A DNA stretch of 8,928 nucleotides. Origin: Nitrososphaerota archaeon (GTDB taxonomy: Archaea; Thermoproteota; Nitrososphaeria; Nitrososphaerales; UBA183). Position numbers and translations under genes: made by a program. The stretch lies in the NCBI GenBank assembly GCA_027886925.1, contig JAPCJN010000075.1, forward strand, positions 1-8,928. Reading direction: 5' to 3'. The notes beneath the pieces are model-generated. The model was not told where the DNA came from, searched no databases, and saw only the letters and a list, made by a program, of their open reading frames with translations. Below are positions 1-6,276 of the stretch, in pieces; positions within the stretch are counted from its first letter, which is position 1; each line of letters begins with the position of its first letter.

Positions 1-855
1 CTACCTGGCGAGCTGGCGAGCTCCGGGATAGAGCCGATGCTCGACGCCAGCGCGTTCTCCGCCGTGGCCTACGAGCCCAACTCCGGTTACGCCGAGCCAG
101 CGGCGACGGCCAGCTCGTTCGCCTCGGCCGCCGAGTCGCTCGGAGCTAGGGTCCTCACGGGCGCCCGGGTGGTAGAGATAGAGAGGGTCCACTCGTCACA
201 ACGGAGCCTGTACTCGGTGACGACGAGCGCGGGGCCGGTGAACTGCAGGAACGTCGTGCTCGCCACCGGGGTCTGGTCGAAGCCGCTGTTCGCGAAGCTC
301 GGGGTCGCGCTCCCCCTGACCTTGGCGAGGCACCCTGTGGCGATCTTCGGACGCCCGGCCCCTTATCATGGAAACCGGCCCTCCGTCTTCGACTTTCCCC
401 GTTCGGCCTACTACAAGCCGGAAGGCACCGACGCGCTGTTCGTCGGCAGCCTCGCCCACGAGCTCGACGCCTCGCACAACGACGCCGACCCCGACGACTA
501 CTACCAGGGGATAACCTACGAGGAGGCGGCGGACTTCTCAAAGTCGGTGGCGACCGCCATCCCGTCGATGGCGGCGGACGGGGTCTATCGGCGAGGCTAC
601 GCCGGCCTTTACGACAACACCCCGGACCAGCACCCCATCATCGACGAGCTCTCCGACGCCGGTTATCCTGGGATACACTGCGTCGTCGGACTGAGCGGAC
701 ATGGGTTCAAGCTGGCGCCGGAGTTCGGCCGGATAATATCGTCCCTGATAGTGGAAGGGAAGTTCTCCGACTACGACATCTCGGTCTTCAGGCTCAGGAG
801 GTTCGAGGACGGCCACGCCCTAGGCGGAAGATATCGCGTCTCGACGATATCATAG
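1..855 (+). CDS. FAD-dependent oxidoreductase, DAO family (sarcosine/glycine oxidase-like), 5' end outside window
   Basis: The reading frame is open from base 1 and stops with TAG at 853-855, so the gene begins before the window and only about 284 C-terminal residues are seen. The N-terminal Rossmann GxGxxG motif that would bind the FAD adenine is missing for that reason. What remains matches the DAO superfamily (amine/amino-acid oxidases such as sarcosine oxidase beta and glycine oxidase). It has a YEPNSGYAEP block, a LATGVWS block that follows the second FAD-contacting strand, and the C-terminal LYDNTPDQHPII and GLSGHGFKLAPEFG blocks that close over FAD. Such enzymes oxidise a C-N bond of a small amine or amino acid, usually in the cytosol; the substrate cannot be told here. 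An internal ATG at 37 is not the true start. The next gene lies 59 bp downstream in the same direction but appears to have its own promoter. Confidence 0.88.
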   Translation, partial: LPGELASSGIEPMLDASAFSAVAYEPNSGYAEPAATASSFASAAESLGARVLTGARVVEIERVHSSQRSLYSVTTSAGPVNCRNVVLATGVWSKPLFAKLGVALPLTLARHPVAIFGRPAPYHGNRPSVFDFPRSAYYKPEGTDALFVGSLAHELDASHNDADPDDYYQGITYEEAADFSKSVATAIPSMAADGVYRRGYAGLYDNTPDQHPIIDELSDAGYPGIHCVVGLSGHGFKLAPEFGRIISSLIVEGKFSDYDISVFRLRRFEDGHALGGRYRVSTIS

Positions 856-874
856 ATAGGCGCGCCGCGGAATT

Positions 875-885
875 TCATTTAAAAA
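875..885 (+). promoter_or_regulatory. TATA-like element for the molybdenum hydroxylase operon
   Basis: An AT-rich block, TCATTTAAAAA, stands out in an otherwise GC-rich 59-bp gap between the oxidoreductase stop and the next start. Its centre (about 880) is some 35 bases before the TTG start at 915. An archaeal start site about 26 bases downstream would therefore leave a leader of roughly 5-10 nt. A short purine-rich GAGG at 909-912 lies only 2 nt from the TTG. Assigned by position and composition only. Confidence 0.5.
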
Positions 886-914
886 GTGGCGAGCCGGATG
901 CCGTTCAAGAGGAA

Positions 915-1799
915 TTGGCGATCAAGCCCTTCGTGTACGTCGCGCCCAGGTCGATACAAGAAGCCTGCTCCGTCATCAACGAGCACCCAGAGGGCGCAAA
1001 GGTCCTCGCCGGAGGGCAGAGCCTCCTCCCCCTCCTCAAGCTGAATCTCACGGAGGTCTCCTACCTTGTCGACCTGAAGAGGATCCCTGGCCTGGCCCAG
1101 GTCAGTGTGGGCGACGACCGCTTGGTCGTGGGCGCCCTAGCTACGCTTTCAGATTTGGCGCGGTCTGAGACGGTGCTGCGGACCGTCCCCCTCCTCGCCG
1201 AGACGGCGCGGGGCGTGGGGCATCCGCTCGTGCGCAACCGGGGCACGATCGGCGGAAGCCTTTCTCACTGCGACCCCGCCTCCGACATCTGCGCCACGGC
1301 TCTCGCGTTGGACGCTAGAATCACCACGGCGCGTCACGACGGCGAGAGGCGCTTCGTCGAAGCGCGGGACTTCTTCACAGGGATGTTCACGAACGCGCTT
1401 GGGAGGGGCGAGATCCTCGAGAGCGTCTCGATCCCGATCCAGCCGAAGGGGTCTGGCTACTCTTTTCGAAAGCTGACAATGGGGCACGGAGATTTCCCCC
1501 TCATCGTGGTGAGCGTCCTCATGTCGATGGAGGGAAGGTCGTGCGCGAAGGCGGCGATAGCCCTCGGGGGCGTCTCCGACCGGCCCATCCGGGCACGGGA
1601 CGCAGAACAGCTCCTGAACGGGGTCGAGGACCTTCGGACGGAGCACATCGAGAGAGCGGCGGCGGCCTGCGCCGAGCTTTCGCGGCCGTCTTCTGACCTG
1701 GAGGTCTCGGCGGCGTACAAGAGACGTATGGTCGAGGTGTTCGTTCGACGGGCGTTGACCGAGGCCGTCCAAAGAAGCCGGGGGGCTGCTGAGGCATGA
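915..1799 (+). CDS. Molybdenum hydroxylase FAD-binding (medium) subunit, CoxM/CutM-like
   Basis: This 294-residue protein is the flavin subunit of a three-subunit xanthine dehydrogenase-family enzyme. It passes electrons from the iron-sulfur subunit to FAD and on to an external acceptor. The two glycine motifs that grip the FAD pyrophosphate are clear: AGGQS at residues 32-36 and TIGGS at 111-115. The C-terminal CO_deh_flav_C region follows (IALGGVSDRPIRA, about 215-227). The length is typical for CoxM and shorter than the 4-hydroxybenzoyl-CoA reductase beta subunit, so no extra [4Fe-4S] insertion is present. The start is TTG at 915, preceded by GAGG 2 nt away. The ATG at 898 is in another frame, and the family N-terminus (KPF-Y-P-S) aligns well from 915. 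The stop overlaps the next ATG by 4 bp, which suggests translational coupling. Substrate specificity is not set by this subunit. Confidence 0.93.
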   Translation: MAIKPFVYVAPRSIQEACSVINEHPEGAKVLAGGQSLLPLLKLNLTEVSYLVDLKRIPGLAQVSVGDDRLVVGALATLSDLARSETVLRTVPLLAETARGVGHPLVRNRGTIGGSLSHCDPASDICATALALDARITTARHDGERRFVEARDFFTGMFTNALGRGEILESVSIPIQPKGSGYSFRKLTMGHGDFPLIVVSVLMSMEGRSCAKAAIALGGVSDRPIRARDAEQLLNGVEDLRTEHIERAAAACAELSRPSSDLEVSAAYKRRMVEVFVRRALTEAVQRSRGAAEA

Positions 1800-2311
1800 T
1801 AGCGAACCCCCGCTCGACGATAACTCTAACAGTCAACGGGTCAGAGAGGACCATCGAGGTAGAGCCGAGGGACTCGCTGCTCGACACCCTGCGCGACAAG
1901 CTCGACGTCACCGGGCCGAAGAAAGGGTGCGACGAGACCGTCTGCGGAGCGTGCGCGGTGCTCGTCGACGGGAGGGCGGTCTGCTCATGCACCATGCTCG
2001 CGGTGGAGGCGGAAGGCTCGAAGGTCGTCACCGTCGAGGGGCTCGAGGACGATGGCGTGCCGGACCTGCTCCAGGCCGCGTTCGTCCAGCATGACGCCCT
2101 CCAGTGCGGGTTCTGCACCCCGGGGCAGGTGATCGCAGCCCGCAGCTTCCTCTCCGAGCTGGACGGGCGGATACCCGAAGAAGGAGAGACCCGGGAAGCC
2201 CTCTCGGGGAACCTGTGCAGGTGCGGGGCCTACAACAATATAGTCGAGGCCGTCATCGACGGCGCCCTGCGCAAGAAGCGGTCCGGCGGTCGAAACGCCA
2301 CCGCCCGTTGA
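1796..2311 (+). CDS. Molybdenum hydroxylase [2Fe-2S] (small) subunit, CoxS/CutS-like
   Basis: This 171-residue protein carries two [2Fe-2S] clusters that relay electrons from the molybdenum centre to FAD. The N-terminal plant-ferredoxin-type cluster uses Cys45, Cys50, Cys53 and Cys65 (C-x4-C-x2-C-x11-C), with an additional Cys63 beside the last ligand. The helical C-terminal domain holds QCGFC (Cys104, Cys107) and CRC (Cys141, Cys143). Gln103 sits where the family contacts the molybdopterin. The spacing between the two C-terminal Cys pairs is 33 residues, against 31 in well-known members, with the extra two residues near 124-132. This is probably a harmless loop change. The ATG start lies inside the end of the FAD-subunit gene (ATGA overlap). 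The TGA stop lies in a (TTGA)3 run just before the large-subunit gene. Cytosolic, with no signal peptide seen. Confidence 0.95.
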   Translation: MIANPRSTITLTVNGSERTIEVEPRDSLLDTLRDKLDVTGPKKGCDETVCGACAVLVDGRAVCSCTMLAVEAEGSKVVTVEGLEDDGVPDLLQAAFVQHDALQCGFCTPGQVIAARSFLSELDGRIPEEGETREALSGNLCRCGAYNNIVEAVIDGALRKKRSGGRNATAR

Positions 2312-2319
2312 TTGATTGA
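2308..2319 (+). repeat. (TTGA)3 tandem repeat at the small/large subunit junction
   Basis: Three exact TTGA units span the end of the small-subunit gene and the start region of the large-subunit gene. The first contains the TGA stop (2309-2311) and the third contains the candidate TTG start (2316). The run is short, so a functional role is uncertain. Slippage by one unit would alter stop-to-start spacing rather than the body of either protein. Confidence 0.6.
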
Positions 2320-4586
2320 GGATAGTGGTGATCGAGACGACGAGCGCCGCTCAGATCCAGGACGGCCTGGCCCGTCCCCGGCTTGTGGTGGGCTCCCATC
2401 CCAGGATGGACGGGTTCGAGCGAGCCTCGGGCAGGGCGAAATTTGCAGGGGACTGGAAGGTCCCCGGGATGCTGTACGCGCGGATGCTGACCAGCACGGT
2501 CCCCCACGGACGGATCAGAGCGATCGACTCCGCGAACGCGGCGAGCATGCCCGGTGTGAAGGCCATAATCACCTGCTTGGACGACAACCCGGTCTGGTCT
2601 GCGGGCGAGAGGGAGCACCAGCGCCGCGTTTTCGCAGACAGGGTGCGCTTCATAGGCGACATCATAGGCGCGATAGCCGCCACTTCCAGGGCGGAGGCTT
2701 CGGAGGCGGTCAAGGCCGTCGCGGTGGAATACGAAGAGTTGCCAGCGGCCCTCACCATAGAGGACTCGAGACGCGAGGGCGCTCCAAAGATTTGGGATGA
2801 AGGCAACACAATCGGGCCTCTAGCCTCCGGGTTCGGTGACCTCCAAGCCGCCTTCGCTGGAGCCGATTTCACCTACTCGGCAGAGTACTCCACCTCCCGG
2901 GTAGTGCCCGCGCCTCTCGAGCCCGCGGTCTCGCTAGCTTGGTGGGACGACGACAAGGTCACTCTGGTGGCAGCGACGCAGTCGATCCACCCACTCAGGG
3001 AGGGCCTCGCCCAAGACCTGGGCATCCCGATGGAGAACGTCAGAGTCGTCACCCTCTACAAGGGAGGAGGCTTTGGCGGCAAGACAGCCCCCATGGTCCA
3101 TGACTTTGCCGCTGTCCTCCTCGCGAAAAAGGCAGGGAGGCCCGTGATGGTCGAGTATAGCAGGCTCGAGGACTTCATCGGGGTCCACGGGAGGTGGGCG
3201 ACGGTGCAGCACTTGAGGGGCGCAGTCAAAAAGGGAGGAGACGGAGGGGCGAAGCTCCTCGCTGTCGAGATGAAGGCTGAATGCGACCTAGGCGCCTACA
3301 CGAGAGCCGTCAAGGTATCAAACTTCGTGCAAGGGACGGAGTGGTATTACGACTGCGACGCATGGAAGGGCGAAGTCCTCGGGGTCTACACGAACACGCC
3401 TGCCACCGGCAGCATGCGTGCTCCGGTCGGCCCGCACTCCTGCTTCGCCACCGAGTCCTTCGTCGACGAGGTGGCCCATGCGTTGGGCGTAAACCCGCTC
3501 AAGTTCAGACTGATTAACGCGGCTACGCTGCACCATCGGCAGGCGGATTTCACCTCCAACCATCTGAAAGACTGCCTCCTGGCAGGAGCAGCCGCGATAA
3601 GCTGGGGGAAGCGCTGGCGTCCCCCTACCGGAGTCCCTCGAGAGGGAGAGAAGAATCTCTCAGGTCTCGGCGTGGCGATCGCGTCCTGGCCCGCGCGCAT
3701 CGGGAGGGGCGAGGCCGTCCTAAGGCTGAGGCTGGACGGGACGCTTGAGGTGAAGGTGGGACTGGTGGACATCGGGACAGGCTCCAAGACAATGATGGCG
3801 ATGATAGCCGGGCGGACACTCGGCGTCCCCGTCGAGAAAGTCGAAGTGGTCTGGGGAGACACCGATGCGTCTCCGTACTCGGTCGGCGAATCAGGAAGCA
3901 GGACGACGGGCTTCACGGGGACCGCCGTCCGCGCCGCTGCCTCGCAGCTGAAGGATAAGATCCTCCTGCTGGCCGCCGGGCGGCTGCCCGTGACCTCCTC
4001 GGCAGTCCTCACGCTCAGGGACGGCGCGGTGTTCACGAACGACGGCCGCAAGGTCTCGTTCAAGGACCTCTTGGAGAGCTCTGGGCTCGAGGCCATCGAG
4101 GAGAAGGCCGCGACCGAGCCGACGCTCCCCGATCGCACCGAGAGGCACTCCTTCGCCGCCCACTTCGCGCAGGTCGAGGTGGACCAGGAGACCGGGGCCA
4201 TCCAGGTCGTCCGCTACGTGGCCGTGCACGACTCGGGTGAGATAGTCAACCGGCTCACCGCGGAAAGCCAGGTCCAGGGCGGGGTCATCATGGGCCTGGG
4301 GATGGCGCTCTCAGAGAGGATCCTCGTCGACAGGGACATGGGAGTGACCCAGAACCCCAGCTTCCTCTCTTACAGGATACCGAACAACGGGAACGTCCCC
4401 AAGGTGGAGGCTATCTTCGTCGAGCACGCAGACCCTTACGGCCCAAAGTCCCTGGGAGAGATCCCTGCCGTGCCCGTCCCTGCGGCGATAGGGAACGCCG
4501 TCTTCAACGCCACAGGGGTCCGCATGCGCAAGCTCCCTCTCATGCCTGAGGACCTGCTGCGCGCCATGGATTCCTCGCTCGCCTGA
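2316..4586 (+). CDS. Molybdenum hydroxylase molybdopterin-binding (large) subunit, CoxL/XdhA-like, substrate unknown
   Basis: This catalytic subunit of about 756 residues binds molybdopterin cytosine dinucleotide and hydroxylates its substrate using water-derived oxygen. The hammerhead domain begins near residue 38 (GRAKFAGDW) and ends near 145. The large domains follow with Gln222 in an ATQ-IHPLR block, GGGFGGK at 250-256, TGSMRAP at 364-370, and the C-terminal GEIPAVPVPAAIGNA block with the catalytic Glu715. True CO dehydrogenases carry Cys in an AYRCSFR loop; the aligned segment here reads T-G-S-M-R (Gly365). CO oxidation is therefore unlikely and the label 'CO dehydrogenase' should be avoided. 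The start is uncertain: TTG 2316 gives the longest form, but GTG 2328 has a GAGG at 2318-2321 with a better 6-nt spacing and would remove four residues. It lies 4 bp after the small-subunit stop, in the same operon. No maturation (coxD-G-like) genes follow in the window. Confidence 0.93.
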   Translation: MRIVVIETTSAAQIQDGLARPRLVVGSHPRMDGFERASGRAKFAGDWKVPGMLYARMLTSTVPHGRIRAIDSANAASMPGVKAIITCLDDNPVWSAGEREHQRRVFADRVRFIGDIIGAIAATSRAEASEAVKAVAVEYEELPAALTIEDSRREGAPKIWDEGNTIGPLASGFGDLQAAFAGADFTYSAEYSTSRVVPAPLEPAVSLAWWDDDKVTLVAATQSIHPLREGLAQDLGIPMENVRVVTLYKGGGFGGKTAPMVHDFAAVLLAKKAGRPVMVEYSRLEDFIGVHGRWATVQHLRGAVKKGGDGGAKLLAVEMKAECDLGAYTRAVKVSNFVQGTEWYYDCDAWKGEVLGVYTNTPATGSMRAPVGPHSCFATESFVDEVAHALGVNPLKFRLINAATLHHRQADFTSNHLKDCLLAGAAAISWGKRWRPPTGVPREGEKNLSGLGVAIASWPARIGRGEAVLRLRLDGTLEVKVGLVDIGTGSKTMMAMIAGRTLGVPVEKVEVVWGDTDASPYSVGESGSRTTGFTGTAVRAAASQLKDKILLLAAGRLPVTSSAVLTLRDGAVFTNDGRKVSFKDLLESSGLEAIEEKAATEPTLPDRTERHSFAAHFAQVEVDQETGAIQVVRYVAVHDSGEIVNRLTAESQVQGGVIMGLGMALSERILVDRDMGVTQNPSFLSYRIPNNGNVPKVEAIFVEHADPYGPKSLGEIPAVPVPAAIGNAVFNATGVRMRKLPLMPEDLLRAMDSSLA

Positions 4587-4625
4587 GAGGGCAGCGGCGA
4601 TGCTGGCTGCTTGGTGGCCTAAGAC

Positions 4626-5345
4626 TTAGTCGGACGGTCCCGGAGCGCCTTTGGTCTCGCCACCTTCGCGAGGTGCCGGGGCGCTCACAATCCTGGGAGA
4701 CGGCCTGTTCGCTACCTTGTAGACGACGATCACGTAGAAAGCGAAAAATGGGATCAGGAGAAGGTCGCTCAGCTTCAGGAGCGTCTCTCCGAGCCAGAAA
4801 GTCGAGAAGGACAGAAGGAGGGCTGACACAGCGATCTTCATGTCGGCCTGTTTCACCTTGCGCACATGACTGCGCAGCACATACGCCGATACGATCACAA
4901 TGACGATCCCCAGGCCCATCCCAAAGACGGTCGATGAAAAGTCGTTGGGCAAGAGTCCGACAAGGACTATCGCCGCCTCGAACGCTTCGATGGCGCCTAC
5001 CGAAAAAGCCGTCGCGTTGGTCCCTTTTTCAAAGTGCTCCTTGGCCGCGGCCGCACCCCTCCTTGCGTTGAGGACAGACCGCCTCGCGCTCTTAACCAGC
5101 CGCTGCCCGAAGTAGAGCAGGAGGATCCCACCGATCAGCTTGACCAGGACGTCTGGCAAGAGAGTGATCAGGACGCCGAGGACGAACATCGGGGCGAAGA
5201 CAGCGATCGTCCCGAGCGCCGCGTAGAGAAACACCGTGTGCTTGCCAGAGTGCGCATAAAGCGCCAGAGCGACCGCCGCCGTCTCGACGACCTCAAGGGT
5301 GGTTATGCCAAGCGCGGCAAAGAAGATGGCGAGGTCGAAGGACAA
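4626..5345 (-). CDS. Multi-pass membrane protein with two intramembrane ExxE motifs, possible transporter
   Basis: This 239-residue, very hydrophobic protein has about seven predicted helices (near 5-30, 37-60, 62-80, 111-133, 138-157, 168-187, 192-210). A basic, Ala/Arg-rich loop (81-110) divides it and a Pro/Gly-rich tail ends it. Helix 1 contains LEVVETA (Glu18, Glu21) and helix 4 contains IEAFEAA (Glu120, Glu123). This pattern suggests two similar three-helix halves, each with an acidic pair in the membrane, as in several cation transporter families (TerC/GDT1-like or Ftr1-like proteins). It resembles archaeal proteins I associate with COG4280, but I cannot confirm this and no substrate is proposed. 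The start is TTG at 5345; no better in-frame start precedes it within the 34-bp gap to the isomerase-like gene. A TATA-like box lies about 30 nt upstream. The stop codon faces the end of the molybdenum hydroxylase operon 39 bp away. Confidence 0.85.
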   Translation of the reverse strand: MSFDLAIFFAALGITTLEVVETAAVALALYAHSGKHTVFLYAALGTIAVFAPMFVLGVLITLLPDVLVKLIGGILLLYFGQRLVKSARRSVLNARRGAAAAKEHFEKGTNATAFSVGAIEAFEAAIVLVGLLPNDFSSTVFGMGLGIVIVIVSAYVLRSHVRKVKQADMKIAVSALLLSFSTFWLGETLLKLSDLLLIPFFAFYVIVVYKVANRPSPRIVSAPAPREGGETKGAPGPSD

Positions 5346-5370
5346 GCGTCAGGGAGCTGATTTCTTCGAA

Positions 5371-5379
5371 ACTTAAAAC
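5371..5379 (-). promoter_or_regulatory. TATA-like element for the ExxE membrane protein gene
   Basis: On the - strand this reads GTTTTAAGT, directly after the stop codon of the isomerase-like gene. It is centred about 30 nt upstream of the TTG start at 5345, so transcription would begin within a few bases of the start codon. The same U-rich stretch could also help end transcription of the upstream gene. Position-based call. Confidence 0.45.
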
Positions 5380-5931
5380 CTAGCCGGCCTTCGACGGCGG
5401 GACCTGCCCTTGGTCCTTGCTGTATTTCTCGAAGGCTATCTTGAACCAAGGCGTGTAGCTGTCGGGGTCCTTGGACATGTCCTCGCCCAGCTCTTTCATC
5501 GAGACATACTTGGTCCCCATTATCTCGTCTGGGTTGGGCCTCGCCGCTCCTTCCACCTCTCCGATCAGGAGGACGCAGAACTCGTTCTCAGAGTAGTCGC
5601 CGAACTTGGCCCAGTACGTGTAGTCTAGCACGCGCTCAAGCCTCTTGACGTCGACGTTGAGCTCCTGCTTCGACCGGCGGATCCCCGCCTGCTCGTACGT
5701 TTCGCCCTTGTAGACGTGACTCGTGACGGAGACGTCCCAGTAGGCAGGCCAGAGCTTCTTCTTCATGCTCCTCCTCTGGAGCAGCATCTTGCCTTCCTTG
5801 TCGAAGAGGAAGACTACGAAGGCCCTGTGCCTCTTGCCCATCCCCTTGTGGCAGTTTTCCCTTGTGTCCAGCCCCAGTTCTCTGTCGTTGTCGTCTACCA
5901 GGATGAGCCACTCGACCGGCTGCTCGCTCAA
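5380..5931 (-). CDS. Type I isopentenyl-diphosphate isomerase-like Nudix protein lacking the catalytic Cys
   Basis: This 183-residue protein of the Nudix fold aligns along its length with type I IPP isomerase, which interconverts IPP and DMAPP for isoprenoid (here probably archaeal lipid) synthesis. The metal ligands of the E. coli enzyme are all present: His28, His35, His72, Glu115 and Glu117 (ENE). The second-metal Glu90 in the degenerate Nudix box (G-E-T-Y-E-Q-A) and the active-site Trp162 are present too. However, the catalytic Cys (Cys67 of E. coli, in CxH) is Thr70 here, in a V-T-S-H block. The protein may thus be a divergent isomerase using another acid/base, or a Nudix enzyme acting on another diphosphate. 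The start is TTG at 5929-5931: an in-frame stop lies four codons upstream and no ATG occurs before residue 31. GGAGG stands only 2 nt before the TTG, and the TATA spacing suggests a nearly leaderless mRNA. Confidence 0.85.
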   Translation of the reverse strand: MSEQPVEWLILVDDNDRELGLDTRENCHKGMGKRHRAFVVFLFDKEGKMLLQRRSMKKKLWPAYWDVSVTSHVYKGETYEQAGIRRSKQELNVDVKRLERVLDYTYWAKFGDYSENEFCVLLIGEVEGAARPNPDEIMGTKYVSMKELGEDMSKDPDSYTPWFKIAFEKYSKDQGQVPPSKAG

Positions 5932-5954
5932 TGCCTCCGCTCAGCGGGGGTTGG

Positions 5955-5963
5955 CATAATAAA
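5955..5963 (-). promoter_or_regulatory. TATA-like element for the isomerase-like gene
   Basis: On the - strand this reads TTTATTATG, centred about 28 nt before the TTG start at 5931. With the usual archaeal spacing of about 26 nt from TATA to start site, the transcript would begin within a few bases of the start codon. The surroundings are GC-rich, which makes this block stand out. Confidence 0.6.
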
Positions 5964-6034
5964 CCGTTATCTCGGCGCCGAACCGCTTCATCGAAAGATA
6001 CCAATTCATTGTGAGCGCCATGATAATCAGAGTG

Positions 6035-6053
6035 AGAGTCAGACAGAGACTCT
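6035..6053. repeat. Short hairpin-forming inverted repeat
   Basis: AGAGTC (6035-6040) and GACTCT (6048-6053) are perfect inverted repeats around a 7-base loop. They lie between the tRNA gene and the isomerase-like gene. No T-run follows on either strand, so there is no reason to call it a terminator. Confidence 0.5.
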
Positions 6054-6064
6054 ACTCCGCAAAC

Positions 6065-6125
6065 GTCACTTTCTCTAGACCTGACTATGCATATCCTAGA
6101 GGTCTGATTCAGGTCTTTTCGTGAC
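6065..6125. repeat. Nested imperfect inverted repeat downstream of tRNA-Leu
   Basis: The arms AGACCTGA (6077-6084) and TCAGGTCT (6109-6116) match perfectly around a 24-base loop. The pair is flanked by a further GTCAC/GTGAC match (6065-6069 and 6121-6125). Inside lie the 8-base palindrome TATGCATA (6086-6093) and another AGGTCT (6100-6105), which can pair with the left arm instead. On the + strand the right arm runs into TTTT, but no + strand transcript is evident. On the - strand this is the region just after the tRNA, so it may form a 3' structure that influences tRNA transcript ending or processing. Function unknown. Confidence 0.55.
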
Positions 6126-6152
6126 CATTAGCTTGGATAATTCTCCGAATCA

Positions 6153-6253
6153 TGCGGGGGGTGGGATTCGGACCCACGAACCCCAAAGGGATTGGATATC
6201 TTGGTGTTGCCCACTTAAGTCCAACGCCGTTAACCGGGGTTGGCTACCCCCGC
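6153..6253 (-). tRNA. tRNA-Leu (anticodon UAA) with a 16-nt intron
   Basis: The 7-bp acceptor stem is perfect (GCGGGGG at 6247-6253 against CCCCCGC at 6154-6160), with discriminator A at 6153 and no encoded CCA. The T arm pairs GTGGG with CCCAC around a 7-base loop, and the D stem is GCC/GGC. The anticodon stem is TTGGA/TCCAA, with UAA at 6215-6217. The 14-nt variable arm (CCC-TTT-GGG stem) marks a type II tRNA, which with this anticodon gives leucine. The anticodon loop is interrupted after G37 by an intron, proposed as 6198-6213. Removal leaves an 85-nt tRNA that would read UUA and UUG codons. A TATA-like box lies about 28 nt upstream, just past the end of polX. No clear T-rich terminator follows. 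Confidence 0.95.
6198..6213 (-). other. Archaeal tRNA intron at position 37/38
   Basis: Sixteen bases separate G37 from A38. Cutting here restores a normal 7-base anticodon loop (C-T-T-A-A-G-A) and a full 5-bp stem. At the 3' junction CTT of the loop can pair with AAG of the intron, followed by a three-base A-T-A bulge cut after its second base, as expected for a bulge-helix-bulge site. The central helix has one mismatch, so the motif is of the relaxed kind. The intron is at the short end of known archaeal examples. Confidence 0.8.
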
Positions 6254-6276
6254 GTTATTCCTCGGCCCGGGTTCTC

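Noticed and set aside
5..22. An 8-bp tandem repeat (CTGGCGAG twice) at the left edge
   Set aside because: It is short and inside an open coding frame with no frameshift visible. The upstream sequence is missing, so a duplication event cannot be judged.
2312..2800. A second open frame overlapping the start of the large-subunit gene
   Set aside because: It is rich in Arg/Gly/Pro with no domain pattern, typical of an out-of-frame shadow in GC-rich coding DNA. The 2316 frame carries the family motifs.
4587..4625. A terminator between the convergent large-subunit and ExxE membrane protein genes
   Set aside because: The 39-bp gap has no T-run on either strand and no convincing hairpin followed by T residues.
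6153..6160. The tRNA 3' end as an integration (att) site
   Set aside because: I saw no second copy of the tRNA 3' end in the window, no integrase gene and no mobile-element genes nearby.
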